Positions 24,815-36,708 of a stretch of DNA of 64,000 nucleotides are shown here, piece after piece (the stretch's first letter is position 1; each line of letters begins with the position of its first letter). The notes under the pieces were generated by a model. It was given only the letters and a program-made list of their open reading frames with translations. It made no database searches and had not been told where the DNA came from. The position numbers and the translations under genes were made by a program. The DNA is from Sphagnum compactum. Lineage: Eukaryota; Bryophyta; Sphagnopsida; Sphagnales. The stretch covers positions 9,677,118 to 9,741,117 of the forward strand of contig OZ234503.1 of NCBI GenBank assembly GCA_965153455.1. The letters run 5' to 3'.

Positions 24815-25115
24815 GGCCCGAATTACACTAGGAGTCAGGGCCAAACAATTTTGAGGCTAACTTCGAGCATTTTTGGGTTGCAAATTGGCTTCCCAAATTT
24901 GATGGTATCCTTTTTTCAGCCTTGGGGCCAATACAAGCCCATAAAGTTCAGCATTTATTAGTAGCTTGGGGCAGATTGAAAAGTTTTTAAAAAAAATTTC
25001 AGCCTTGACTTGTAGTGTAAGGCTCTTGAGGCTGATTTCAACTTTTGTACCAATAGGAATGCTGGATTTAAATTTGGGTTGAACATTGGCCCTGACTCCT
25101 AGGGTAAAGCGGGCC
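24815..25115. mobile_element. Intact 301-bp MITE, GGCCCG ends, TAA target duplication
   Basis: The left end (GGCCCG, then TTAC, then CTAGGAGTCAGGGCCAA) and the inverted right end (ending GCGGGCC) match at about 27 of 30 positions. TAA flanks the element directly on both sides (24812-24814 and 25116-25118). The size, lack of coding and three-base TAA duplication fit a PIF/Harbinger-type MITE. I see no second copy in the window. Confidence 0.85.
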
Positions 25116-25350
25116 TAAGTCCACTGGCGAGTTTCAAAGTTAACTTGTGTTTGGGGTTGGTACCGCAGTACCTTGGCCATTTCAACACATGTCCATCGAA
25201 TTAATTTTGAAACATTCCGTTCAACAAATGGAATATTCTTAAATATTCACTATTTCCTTCACAATATTTTTTGATTTGGAAGAAATAATTTTTGAAATTT
25301 CTACATTTCTGAAAATGATGTAATTGATGTCGAATTGGCCAAGGTACTAA

Positions 25351-25711
25351 GAGCATCTCCAATGGTGCTCAGTATGTGACCCCATACAGGAAAATTTATT
25401 GCGAAAGAGTCAAAATGTGCAGGTTTAGCTCAGGAACTTGGTTTTTCTGCACCAAATGCGTGCAACTTGCCATGGCTGGTGAAAGGCGCAACGCAGTTGT
25501 GCACCTCCAAAAGAGAGTGTAATAAAATTGGATCAGTATTTCTGATTGGTCGATCATAATGATTGGTCCAGGTGGTTTGCTATTAGTAGTCCCCACGTAT
25601 GTGCAGTTCCAGTTACAGTTTTATTGGTGGGGTTGCCAACAAAAAGCTAAACTTAGACATTTAATTATATTATCCAGCGTACATACTGAGCACCTAAGGA
25701 AGGAGATGCTC
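25351..25711 (+). mobile_element. Intact 361-bp MITE, GAGCATCTCC ends, TAA target duplication
   Basis: The ends are perfect ten-base inverted repeats (GAGCATCTCC ... GGAGATGCTC). After a short unmatched spacer comes a second perfect 14-base inverted match (GGTGCTCAGTATGT / ACATACTGAGCACC). TAA flanks the element on both sides (25348-25350 and 25712-25714). The interior has no coding frame. This is the best-preserved of three copies in the window. The TAA duplication points to PIF/Harbinger mobilisation. Confidence 0.9.
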
Positions 25712-25840
25712 TAAGGTATTGATTTTCAAAATTTTTTAGAATTTGTTCATAATCCGTGACTTTGCAAAGTTCAAAGTTCCTGGAGAGTGATCAGTTTTTT
25801 GTGGTCGCGTTTTGTCCAAACAATTTCCCTTCTCTGCTTT

Positions 25841-25856
25841 TAGGGTTTAGGGTTTT
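25841..25856 (-). promoter_or_regulatory. Telo-box-like motif upstream of MutS2
   Basis: Two overlapping copies of TAGGGTTT (reverse complement AAACCCTA) lie here, and a third near 25865. Telo-boxes are known near the start sites of many plant housekeeping and cell-cycle genes. Assignment to the MutS2 promoter is inference from position, about 1 kb upstream of its start codon. Confidence 0.4.
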
Positions 25857-25934
25857 TGGCTGTTTTTAGGGTTCAAGGCTCTGGAGTATCATCGGGCAAT
25901 TCAATTCTTTCCTTTGTGAATTTGTGATTGAGGT

Positions 25935-26540
25935 TGTTTTTGAATTTGGATTGAGGTTGTTGTTGTTGTGAAAAATTCCTGCAAATATTAGCGTGCAGAG
26001 TTTTGGCTTTAAACATTTCCTGCGAAAAAAATTGGTGCAGGATCTTGGCTATGTTGCAAAAGCTTCCTGCATAAATTTGAGTGCAGAATTTTTGGTTCTC
26101 CATCCAAATTGCAGCTTTCCTCTCTGATCCTCTGCAACTGGCGGTATGTCCTAATCCTAACATCTCAAACGTCAATTAGAAATCTCACAAAACTTGTCAA
26201 ATCTTAGAAACCCTAAACCATAGTCTCGAAGAGAATCTTGTACGTTTTAGCTTTCCATAATAGACTTTTCTGTGCCATCCAACGTCGTTTGAATTTGGGT
26301 TGAGGTTGTTGCAAAAATTTGCGTGCAGAATTTTGGCGCTCCATAGTAATTGCAGCTTTCTTCTCTGATCCTGTTCTCCTCTGATGCTCTGCAACTGGAC
26401 TTATGTCCAAATCCTAACACCTCCAGCATCAGTTACAAATTGAGCTTGTGAAATCTTTGACATCCTAAAACCATAGTCTCAAATTGAAGCTTGTATGTTT
26501 CTGCTTTCCAGAATATACTATTTTGTGTCATTCCACCTTC
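25935..26540. repeat. Tandem duplication in the MutS2 upstream region
   Basis: Unit A (about 25935-26283) and unit B (about 26284-26540) share an ordered series of blocks: TGAATTTGG(A/G)TTGAGGTTGTTG, GCGTGCAGA, 'tccat..aattgcagctttc', 'ctctgatcctctgcaactgg', 'atgtccaaatcctaac', 'aaaccatagtctc' and 'gctttccataata'. Unit A contains an extra internal partial repeat. Short minus-strand open frames over both units are a by-product and are not called. Confidence 0.7.
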
Positions 26541-26837
26541 ACTCACATGGATTGAGCTTGATTATGTACTCTTCAATTTGCTTTGAGCTCCTGACCTTAA
26601 ATCCTTGATCTGGAATGTGTGCAGGCATAATGCTATATGGACGCATATGTCCTTGGGAGGAGTGGGCCCTCTCTGTCGTGTGCAGACTTGATAATCTCAT
26701 TAAGAACTGAATGAGTCTTTTGATAGACTTGACTATCCAGCCACTTTGTGATGGGGAAGATGGCAACCGACGAAGACATGTAGTTCTCTACATGGCTTTG
26801 TTATTGGGTTGAAAGCTGGGACACATTGGTGGGCATC

Positions 26838-29800
26838 ATGGATGGCATGGAGCTTCGGATCTTGTTTAATTCTTGCCTTCAAGGAAGGAAGAGGAATAAT
26901 CGTTTGTTGATGCCACTGAAGTCATCCATTCTATTCAAGGTCCCTTCGGCACAACAATCAAAAATTGGGCGTGGCAGAGTCTCTGTACCAAGGAATGATA
27001 GATACAGGATGATGACTCTTCCAAATCTGCATGTCTTCTCATCTTGTGTAAGAGCTTCTTGTTACAACTCTTACAATCCATTTCCATTGCCAGAAAGCCC
27101 CTGGGGAGTTTCTCATGCTGTGAGGCAGATCAATAGGGGTGCAGAACTCTTGGAAGAGGTGAGTAGCAGTCTGTTGGACCAAAGCACTGAAGAAGCTGCT
27201 GATATTGGGGATGGTGAAATTGAGAGCAATCATGAAAGGGGTGATGTGGAAGGCATAACAAAAGGTCTTCTTGAGTGGCCAAAGATCTGTACTCAAGTGG
27301 CGCAATTTGCTTGCACTCCAATGGGGATTTTGGTTGCAAGGGAAGGCAATCTTCCGATTGGTGCCTCAGTGGATGAAAGCGAGGAGCTTCAAGCGCAAAC
27401 AGAAGCTGCAAGGTCACTTTCCACTCCTCTTAATTTCTCTGGCATTGAAGATTTGCGAGGTATTGTAGCAGGTGCACTTTCTGGTAATGTCTGTACAGTG
27501 ACTCAGCTTTGTGCAGTGAAGAAGACCTTGTCCTCTGCCCGCTGCCTGCATGACCAAGTTCAACAAGGTAGGGTCCTATTTGTGTAGACTAGATTCTCCT
27601 TTGTATGGAACAAGGTTTAGTGGTAGGGAAGTGATGGTTCACAGATTGTTTGGTCAGTTTATGTGTATAGTCTTTCTCTCTGACAAGGAGGAAGATAATT
27701 GGGAAAGATACCTACTTCAGGTATCTTAATCTCTTTCCCTAGACCCTAAACTCATCCCTGATTTTGTCTCTGTTCAGGTCCTGCATTGATATCTCCACTG
27801 CAGTCAATCATGGTTGGTTCTAGTTTATGTGTGGAGTTGGAGGCATCGATCGAACAATGCTTGGATTGCTCCTTCTCCACTGTACTTGACACAGCAAGCT
27901 CCAAGCTAGCAGCAGTCCGGAGGAGGAGGCAACAGAACATGTCTTCCCTTGAAGCCCTTTTGAAACAAACAGCAATGATGGTTGCTGACAAAGGAGGGAT
28001 GGATTCACCTCTTGTGACTTGCCGAAGAGCGCGACTTTGTGTTGCTGTTAGGGCATCGCACAAGGGACTGCTATCTGGGGGAGTTACACTGGATGTCAGT
28101 AACTCAGGGGCCACTCTGTTCATGGAGCCAGAGCCTGCATTGGAGTTCAACAATGAGGAGATACAGCTTGCTGCAGCTGAGCAAGCTGAAGAAACAGCTG
28201 TTTTACAAAGCTTGACTTTCGCACTAATTGATGTGTCTGAAAGTGTGATAGATTTGTTGCATCGAGTTACTGCTCTTGATCTTGCATGTGCAAGAGCAGG
28301 GTATGCCATGTGGCTAAATGCAGTTCGTCCTGTCTTTTGTGAAAATGATATGGCCTTTTTTCACAAAAATCCCTATATCGATCAATTGATGGTGGACATT
28401 GAGGGTGCTAGGCACCCACTTTTACTGGGAACTGCACTCTCAGCATCATTGAATACTCAGTGGTATGGAGTGATCCACCAGAACAAAATCAATACAGGAT
28501 CCTCCTCCTCAAGCATTTCCCCTGGAAATTCCTCAAGCTTTGGTTTCATTGAGACTACATTGCCAGTGCCAATTGATATCAAGATTTGTGAGTCTGTCAA
28601 GGTTGTTACAATCACAGGTCCTAACACAGGGGGAAAGACAGCAACATTGAAGACTTTGGGTGTGATTGTGTTAATGGCAAAAGCAGGGCTATTTGTACCT
28701 GCTGTGGGTCAGCCGCAGTTGCCCTGGTTTGACCGAATCCTGGCAGACATTGGTGACGACCAGGTGATGTTTGAAACTCTGGCATCAATCTCTGGTTGTT
28801 TTTCTAAAATTTAGTGAGCTGGGATGTGCTGGACACTGTAAAAAAGCTTATGGGCTGTAGGTACTAGAGGGAGTCTGTTCCAGCCATTTGCAACAGCTCT
28901 GCAGATTTCATATGCAGCTTTGCAATTGGCTGGCTTTGTTGTTTTATGCAAATTGATGATGAAGGAAAATTCTTTTGCAGTCGCTGGAGCGCAGTTTATC
29001 AACTTTCAGTGGTCACATCCGACGAGTATGTGAAATACTGGAAGCAGGCACCAAGAAATCATTGGTTCTCCTTGATGAGATTGGTGGTGGGACTGACCCA
29101 TCAGAAGGTGCAGCTCTTGCGACGGCAGTTCTTGGCAGCTTAGCATCATCAGTACAGTTAACCCTTGCCACAACCCACAGCGCTGAGCTCCGCAGATTGA
29201 AAGACCAAGATCCACAATTTGAGAATGCTTCAGTCGAGTTTGACATCAAAACATTGCGACCAACTTACCGTGTGCTTTGGGGGGTTGCGGGCCAATCAAA
29301 TGCTCTTGATATTGCAGCATCTCTCGGGTTTGACCTAAAAGTACTGACACGTGCCAGGGAACTTGTAACAAAGCTGGTTCCTGCAACTCTTGGTGAAAGG
29401 ACGAGTGAGCTGATGGTGCCCCTTGTAAAGCAACGAGATGAACAGCGTGAGCGTGCCCAAGCTGCAGGTGTAGCTCTTGCAGCCATCACAAAGCTACATG
29501 ATGAGGTGAGCTCATCAAAAGTTTACAGATGTATTGTGGCACTATTGTTTTGTCTGGGGAAAACTAGTTACAGAACATATAATCGAGGTTGATCTTCCAG
29601 TCTTGTAGTTGTTCTCCTTGATGTTGAGGGCTGACATAGGCTTGCTGTGGTCCGTTAGCTTCAAGCTGAGGTGCATAATTTGGCAAAGCGTGAGGCCAAA
29701 CTTCGACATTTACAAGAGGAGGAAGTTGACAGAAGCATCATGGAAGCAAATGCAAGAATGGAGCAAGTACTGACCAGATTCCAAGAATTGGTACAAGAGA

Positions 29801-30867
29801 GTGGCTTGAAAGAGAATCCATTGTCCATGCGGGATGCCCAAGCTGCCATAGCAACAATTGCTGAAGAGTACAATCCAAAGCATGGGGAGGTGGACATGCC
29901 ATTTCTGCAAAAAAATGGCTCAGATGGCACTAAGGGAGTTCTTGCTGTGGGTGACAAGGTCGTAATTCGACGGCTTGGAAAACTGCCTGCAACTGTTGTG
30001 GAGCCACCACAGGGTGACAGTGAGTACCTGACTGTGCAACTTGGTGCTCTGAAAATGAAAGTGAAGGCTAGTGAAATTATAACAAGAGGGAGCACTGGAG
30101 CTTCAGGAGAAAGGAGTGTGAGAACATCAATACAAGTAAATCTACTTCATGCCTATGCTTTCTTACATATCTGTCCACTGTTATTTACTAGGTTCCTGCC
30201 AGAAAAAATGTTGTAATTCTTATGATGATGATTCCAGGGAGTTGACTTAAGAAAAGGAGAATTTTTATCATTCTAAAAAAGGCTACCCAAAAGGGTAACA
30301 TGTATACAACCCAAAAAAATAGAGCCAGGGCACTCATTTAGATTTGTTTAGTGAGCTTCAGTTCCTTTCTCCTTCAATTGCATTTTGATGCATCTTGATG
30401 CAGCTCCTGATTAACTTGAGGAGATAAAACAAAGATTGGGCATCCCTAGGATCATGTCAGGCTTCATGTGCTGTGTGATCTAGTATGATCAAAGTCTTTT
30501 GCAGTGACAAGCAGATCTATGAGCTGCACTAACTTTGATTTTCTTCTCCCACTATCAGCAGCTGGTTAAGCCAATTCAGTCAAAGCAGCCTGAGATTCCA
30601 GCAGCAGAGCCTAAATATGAGGTTGCAGTACAGACTTCTAGGAATACTTTGGATTTGCGCGGTTGTCGAGTGGAGGAATCTTTACAGGAGTTGGACAGAG
30701 CACTGGCAAGTCGAGCTCCCCAGTCAGTGCTTTTTGTTGTGCATGGCATGGGAACAGGTGCAGTGAAAGAGGCAGTGTGGAAAGTGCTGAAGAAGCACCC
30801 ATATGTGGCCAAATTTGAGCAAGAGAGTATCATGAACCCAGGTTGTACAATAGTGTATATTAAGTAG
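26838..30867 (+). CDS. MUTS2: MutS2-type ATPase with C-terminal Smr domain
   Basis: This is a MutS-family ATPase, and plant MutS2 proteins are thought to act in organelles on recombination or on collided ribosomes. Proposed exons are 26838-27567, 27778-28763, 28981-29505, 29659-30135 and 30559-30867, giving 1008 aa in one frame. The first about 80 residues are rich in Arg and Ser and fit a transit peptide. The MutS core includes a Walker A (GPNTGGKT, about residue 524), the signature STFSGH (about 579) and a Walker B (LVLLDEIGGG, about 600). A charged coiled-coil stretch follows, then the Smr domain with LDLRG (about 937) and HGMGTG (about 968). An in-frame stop lies at 26781 and 26838 is the first ATG. 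The protein is longer than I recall for Arabidopsis MutS2 (near 880 aa), mostly at the N-terminus. Confidence 0.93.
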
Positions 30868-31800
30868 AACATGAGCTTCATCAAGATGGTGCTGGAGAGC
30901 AATCTCCAACATTTCTAACAACATTGTGGTAATTTAGCTATCCACATTAGTTTAGCCTATCTGAGTACAACTGAACATATTCTGCAAACCAAGCAGAGCA
31001 TTGCTGATTGTTATATCTTATGTGATGTGATCCTGATTTCCCTCAAAGTGGAGAGAAACTTATCTGTCGAATGGGGTAACAACTTGTGTTCGGTTGTGCA
31101 GTTCTCAACTGGACTGCTTCCACAGATGCTTGTCCTGGTGTTGTTTCAAACCTCACTTGTGGCTATTGATTTTGAAGCTTTCCTTTTAGATGCTCAATAT
31201 GCTGAGGCACCTATAAGTGCAACCACCATGACCAGTCATGATAAGGCTTCTGGTGCTTTTGTCCCCATTTTCTTCCTTATCTCAAATCCCGTTCCCAATA
31301 GATTTAAGAGGTTTTGTTTGCAAATTGTGAAATGATTTCTTCAGACAGTTTTCAATTTGGGTAGGCTGTGCAAGAGGTCACATCCAATGGTCTCATTGAA
31401 TACCTTGGTTGCAATTTCAGTGCAGTATGAGTCACAGTGGCTGAGATTCAGAAGGTCACAGTTTGAGAAGCACCCTCCATGAAGGAAGACAGTCTACTCT
31501 GCTGGGTGCTTGGTGGGCATGATTTGTTGCTATGCCTTTCTTCTTGATCCATCAGTTGGCATTCAAATTGTGGTGGGATAGGTGGTAGAGAAGATGGCAA
31601 ACTTGAGAATAGGAGAAAGAATTGAGTGTAAATGTTGTGGATTCAGGAATTGTGTACCTGAAGTAATAGGAATGAAGGTTGTGTTGTAAGCAGGTTCTGC
31701 TCCAGGCCTTTTAGTGATGCAAGTCTAGAAATAAAGTGAGTTGGGGCAAAGAGATTTGAAGAGATTTGGAAGTGATCATGTCACAACATGCAGGTATGGC
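30868..31800. other. MutS2 downstream region, no gene seen
   Basis: This is a probable 3' UTR followed by intergenic DNA. The 102-codon open frame at 31027-31335 has no recognisable domain and starts without clear support, so I do not call it. Confidence 0.45.
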
Positions 31801-31809
31801 TTGAATTTA

Positions 31810-32295
31810 CTTTCAACTACAACACTTTGCAATCTCATCTTGTTTGTGATTGCAGCAAATATTTTTCGTAAATTGGATCAACTTTTACTGCACCTCCTAA
31901 GGAGCACAGGACCCCACCTCATGTGGGTTCCTATGAAGGTAGGTGAGGAGGGAAGGCACTGGGTGGCTATTAGGTAGGTACATGTGGATGGTTAGTACAT
32001 AACTAACCACCATGGTTAGCTGTGGGATAGTAACACAATGAAAAAGCATTTCTTATTCACACATGATCCATCCTACATGGTGTGCTATTGGGTGCTGGTT
32101 CACTTTGGCCATCTATGATTACAATAGACTGAGCTAAGTACTGAAAAGTAAGAGTCAGTGGTGAAGGTAAATAAACTAAAACACTTTCCAATCTCATCTT
32201 GATTGTGATTGTAAAAACTGTTTTTCAAATTGCAGCTACTTTAATTTAACAGGTCTCCTAATGGACACAGCACCCATGTCATGTGAATTCAATTG
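31810..32295. repeat. Diverged direct duplication about 370 bp apart
   Basis: The block 31810-31940 and the block 32178-32295 share 'acactttgcaatctcatctt', 'tgtgattg', 'ttttcnnaaattg', 'cctaaggagcacag' and 'acccca.ctcatgtg'-like strings. The copies differ by many substitutions. No coding content is seen. Confidence 0.5.
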
Positions 32296-32984
32296 TGTGC
32301 TGTGGATAAAAGATAACCACAAAGCCCCAGATATGAATTAGCACTATCTCTCTCATCATACATTATTACATTATGCCTTTGAATTGGAATTTGCTTATGG
32401 TCTCTTCACTTAAAATCTTGGCTATAATCTTTGGGTGACCCATGGTCTTAGAGATAATATTTGGCATCTGAAAGAAAAACATTCAGATCTTTCCTACCAC
32501 ATTACAACTCTTGAATGACAACCAATTATATATAATATATCTATTTTCTCTAGAGAAGTATGTGAAATCAACCAAATAAAAGAAAATCTTCCAAATTTCC
32601 TCAAGCACATTCTACATCATGCTATTAAAATGTCATCTTTCTTTGGGTGGGTTGTTATACCTTGTTAGTTGTTGCACATTACCATATTACCTAGGCTGGT
32701 TTGGTAGAAGATGCCTAATATAAAAATAATTTTTTGTCATTTACTTTTGGAAGTAAAACAAAAATAAATTCTACAATTAGGCACTATACCAAATAATGAA
32801 GCTAGTTTGCTTTCAAGAGTTTTTTTCAGATTTTCAGCTTGCTAGGCTAGTACTTTTCAAAAAATTTAGCAAATTCAAAAACATTTAATTAGTGCCTAAC
32901 CAGCCTAGGTACTACAGCAGTACAGTACTTACTGCACAATCGATTGTTGCAACGAACTTACCCCTCTGCCAGCTTTTAACAGTA

Positions 32985-33710
32985 ATTAGATTATTTGAGA
33001 AATGTTGAAGTTATCAAAACAAAAACAAAACTCAACAAATAAAATTTTGTGAAGGAGAACAAATAATATTTCAATATATTCTGGAATATTCTAGTTTTTG
33101 ACATAGAATCTTAAAAATAAAATAACCATTCAACATCGAAATGTTGCAGTTGCCCGGTAATACCTCACTTTGGACACTTCAGCTAGTACACCCATTCACA
33201 CATAACTTGTCCACATGATATAAGATACATTCACATAATTGTGTATGCATGGATCAACACATACATATATAAAATTTGCACATACATGACCTCAACATGT
33301 GAATTCACGTATAATTTTGCATATGTAAGCTTCACGTTTCAACACTAATCACATTATTTCAGAAATGTTGAAATTTTGGAATTTTTTTCTTTCAATAAAC
33401 AAAAAACTTTTGTGAAGAAAAATTATAAAATCTCTTACAATAAAAATATTCTAGTCTTGGACATGGAATGTTAAAAATAAAATAATTCTTTGACATTGAA
33501 ATGTTGAAGTTGCCATGTTAACACCTCACTCTGGACATTTCAGCTGGTACCCATTTGCACAGAACTTGTTTACATGATTAAAACACATTCACAGAATTGG
33601 GTATACATATGATCAACACCTATATATAAGTTTTGCATGTACATGATCCCAACACTTCAATTCACATATTTTTGTATGCAACATGTATGTACGTGATCAA
33701 TACATTCACA
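32985..33710. repeat. Two diverged tandem units of about 362 bp
   Basis: Unit 1 begins near 32985 and unit 2 near 33347. Shared ordered blocks are 'aaatgttga', 'cttttgtgaag', 'atattctagt', 'ttaaaaataaaataa', 'attgaaatgttg', 'cacctcact.tggac', 'ttcagctggtac', 'cataattg..tatgcat' and 'gatcaacac'. This is an old segmental tandem duplication with no reading frame in common. Confidence 0.7.
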
Positions 33711-34269
33711 TACATAATTATATACACACATGTATGATCAATACATAAAATATTCAAATGGATTTGTATTACATGATCAAAGTATTTAATTATTCACATA
33801 GTTTGTACACTTGAGCATGATTAACAAATTACATTGACCACTAGAGGATTTGAGGGCTTGGAGGAGTAGCAGTTTTGAATTGCAAATTACCAAATTCTAC
33901 ACTGTGATCTTAATGATTCAAGCTAGGTGATGAGGTGAAAAAAATGGAGAGAATGGATTATAGAGTTATATCATCACACATAGATTACATAAATACATGG
34001 AATGAAATATGCTAATTAATATCATACCATGGCTAAAATTGATCATAACATGGCTGAAATTTGTCCTAGCATGGTTAATTATCATTAGCTGATCATGGGT
34101 AATTATCATAGCTGAACATGGGTAATTATCATGGTTGCTAGCTAACCATATAATTAAAAAAAATTCCTTTGCCATGATCTCTTCAACCCACCGCACTAAT
34201 TCAAGAGATAGGTAATTATCTAAAATAAGACGAAAGCGATGTCCAACCAGCACGGACACCTTCACAGCC
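33711..34269. other. Intergenic AT-rich DNA, no gene seen
   Basis: Short imperfect repeats of CATGG(C/T)TAATTATCAT-like sequence occur at 34025-34140. Nothing else is recognisable. Confidence 0.5.
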
Positions 34270-36708
34270 CATTAAGAGTTTCCAAAGAGGGGAGAGCGGA
34301 GTGAGACACAGTAGTCATTTTCGTTTCGTCTTTCCAGAAGACGTAAGACGTTGTTAGTGTTCTGAGAGCTCAGTTTGTGGTTTGCATTGCTTTGGTTTTG
34401 CGGGATATTTTGTTTTCTCGGTTTTCATAGTGATCTTGATAATCTGCTGCTCTTTTTCATTTTCATAGTGATCTTATAATCTGCTGCTCTTTTTCTTCCC
34501 CTCATCGTCATCCTCTAATCGTCATCCGCCGCTGCAGCTCTGCCATTCGTGAGAGATTCAAATAGGTGAATTCAGGCAGCAACAACCAACAGTTCGTTAG
34601 TAGTCCCCTGTTCCTCGTCCTCCTCCTCTGCAGTAGCCCTGAGAACTGTTGTCGTGGTCCCCTGCTCTTCGTCCTCCTCCTCTAAAGCTTTGAGAATATG
34701 GTCTTAGATCCAGTAGCCTAATTCTCGCGTGGACCTTGCAACTGTTTTATGTTCTTCCCCTGTTCCTCCTCCTCCTCCTCCTCCTCAGCTCTGAGATTCC
34801 ACTAGCCTAATTCGCGCACAAAGCTTCCAACTTTTTTATGCAGAGCAATTCTTTTTTCTTTCTTTCTTTCTAATTGTTAGTGTCGATCCGCGAGTGTAAC
34901 CGATCGAGCCCGCGCGCGTGCTGCTGCTCCCGCAACGTTGAATCACAGTGATTTTCGTTGAATCGCTTTGCTTTCTTCAGCGAGTTGAATCGCGAATTGT
35001 ATTAGTGGTGAATATTCATATCGCCCATGCGCATGGATTTGTTTCCCTTTCAGTCCACTAGTGTTTTCTTTTCTTTTCTTGCATCTTGCATCTGATGTTT
35101 CGATCCATCTTGATGTTTCTTCGATCCATCTTGATGTTTCGATCCATCTTGAACATACTTGATGCGTTGAGAAAGTTTAATCCTTCATGCGGCTTCATGT
35201 ATGTCGCTCTTTATATTGTGCATCATTCTATGGTTTTTCATACATGTATCTCATCGCTCTAACAAGTGTGTTGTTGTTGTTATTGCTGCTGCTTTGTATG
35301 ATCCTCTTCCAAGTATCTTCCCAAGTGATCATCATCTTATACAAACTGTTGTTAACTGTTGTTGTTGCTTGCAGAGCTGCTGGTTCTCCAATTTTTGTTC
35401 TGCATTGTGCTCGTGCAAGTGTCTTCCCAAGTGATCTACTGTTTGTTGGTTGGTTGGTTGGTTGCTTACAGAGGTTCTCCTGTTGTCGTTGTTCTGTATT
35501 ATGCTCATGCAAGTGTCTTCCCAAGTGATCTACTGTTTGTTGGTTGCGTGGTTGGTTGGTTGGTTGGTTGCTTACAGAAGTTCTCCTGTTGTCGTTGTTC
35601 TGTATTATGCTCGTGCAAGTGTCTTCCCAAGTGATCTACTATCTGTTGGTTGCGTGGTTGGTTGCTTGCTTGCTTACAGAGGTTCTCCTGTTGTCGTTGT
35701 TCTGTATTATGCTCGTGCAAGATTTGTACGTGATCTATTGTTGCTTGTTTGCTTGCTTGCAGAGGTTCTCCTATTGTTGTTGTTCTGTATGATGTTCGTG
35801 TACATGTGTCATCCCAAGTTATGATGTGATCCATTGTTGCTTGCTTGCTTGCAAACATTCTCGTGTTGCTCTGAATGAAACTCGTGTGTTTATCGTCGCA
35901 ATTGATGTTCTTCTGTTGCTTGCTGGGCTGGTTCTCCTATCGTTGTTTGTGTATGATGCTCGTGTATGTATGCTTCCTTGAGTGGCCTTCTGTTGCTTGC
36001 AGAGGTTCTTGACCTATTGTTATTTTGTATGATGTTTGTACAATTGTCCCAAGTGGTCTACTGTTGCTTGCAGAGCTGGTTCTCCTATCCTTGTTTCTGT
36101 ATGATGCTCCTGCATGTATCTTCCCATGAAGTGATCTACTGTTGCTTGCAGAGGTTCTCCTCTTCGGCCTCAGCTATGTGTATGTGATATGATATGTAGT
36201 GATTTATGTGAGCTATGTGTTTGTGGTATGATATGTAGTGATTTATGTATATGCTCATGGCAGCGCGTCTTTTTTTCTCATTGTTGTCATGCCAGTAGAA
36301 GTGCACAAGCGTTGTTATGTCAATGGATGCGCTGTAGGATCGAATGCTAGCCGATGAGTCATGGGACCTTCCGTTTTGTCATAGTCCAGCTTGCATTTCA
36401 TTACATTGGATTCTGTGCATCGTGTAGGAGCATGCATTTTCTTGTCCTCTTCTGGAAGCATTTCGTTTGGAGTCGATAAACTGGAAATCACATGCATTGA
36501 TGTCATGTATGTGTTGTTTTGTATGGTTGTGCAAGTTGCAGCAAGTATGTTATACATCCTCAATCAAGATCCTTGATCAATTGTGTTTTGCAGGAGTTGC
36601 AGAAACCGGTCTAAGAAGATGTCGGAACTACGAAATTTCCATATGCTACTCCTGGCTGTAGAGTGTGTTGAAGGCGATGCAGCCTTCTGAGCTGAAACAT
36701 GGGCTGAG
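34270..36708 (+). promoter_or_regulatory. Probable promoter and long leader of the F-box/kelch gene
   Basis: At about 34270 the AT-rich intergenic DNA gives way to more balanced, CT-rich sequence, as is usual for plant leaders. A candidate 3' splice site (TTTTGCAG at about 36592) precedes a 24-codon upstream frame starting at 36619. Much of the interval is the minisatellite listed separately. Transcription start and leader introns cannot be fixed from sequence. Confidence 0.4.
35285..36165 (+). repeat. Minisatellite of 10-11 splice-acceptor-like units
   Basis: Ten or eleven degenerate units of about 70-107 bp are centred on the core TTGCTTGCAGAGGTTCTCC, with cores near 35376, 35468, 35575, 35677, 35760, 35848, 35924, 36000, 36072 and 36150. 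Each unit continues with a 'gttgtcgttgttctgtat' segment, 'gatgctcgtgcaagtgtctt' and CCCAAGTGATC. Some units contain extra GGTT repeats. Several forward frames stay open because the repeat lacks stops, so I do not treat those frames as genes. Confidence 0.85.

Noticed and set aside
26197-26429. Three overlapping minus-strand frames of 60-65 codons
   Set aside because: They follow from the tandem duplication upstream of MutS2 and are on the wrong strand for any exon.
27752-28309. 185-codon minus-strand frame
   Set aside because: It is antisense to MutS2 exon 2, whose plus-strand product has clear family homology.
29661-30095. 144-codon minus-strand frame
   Set aside because: It is a shadow of MutS2 exon 4.
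35187-35824. Overlapping open frames of 77-124 codons with hydrophobic, Val/Leu-rich products
   Set aside because: They arise because the minisatellite unit has no stop in several frames. The products are the same repeat read in different frames and resemble no protein.
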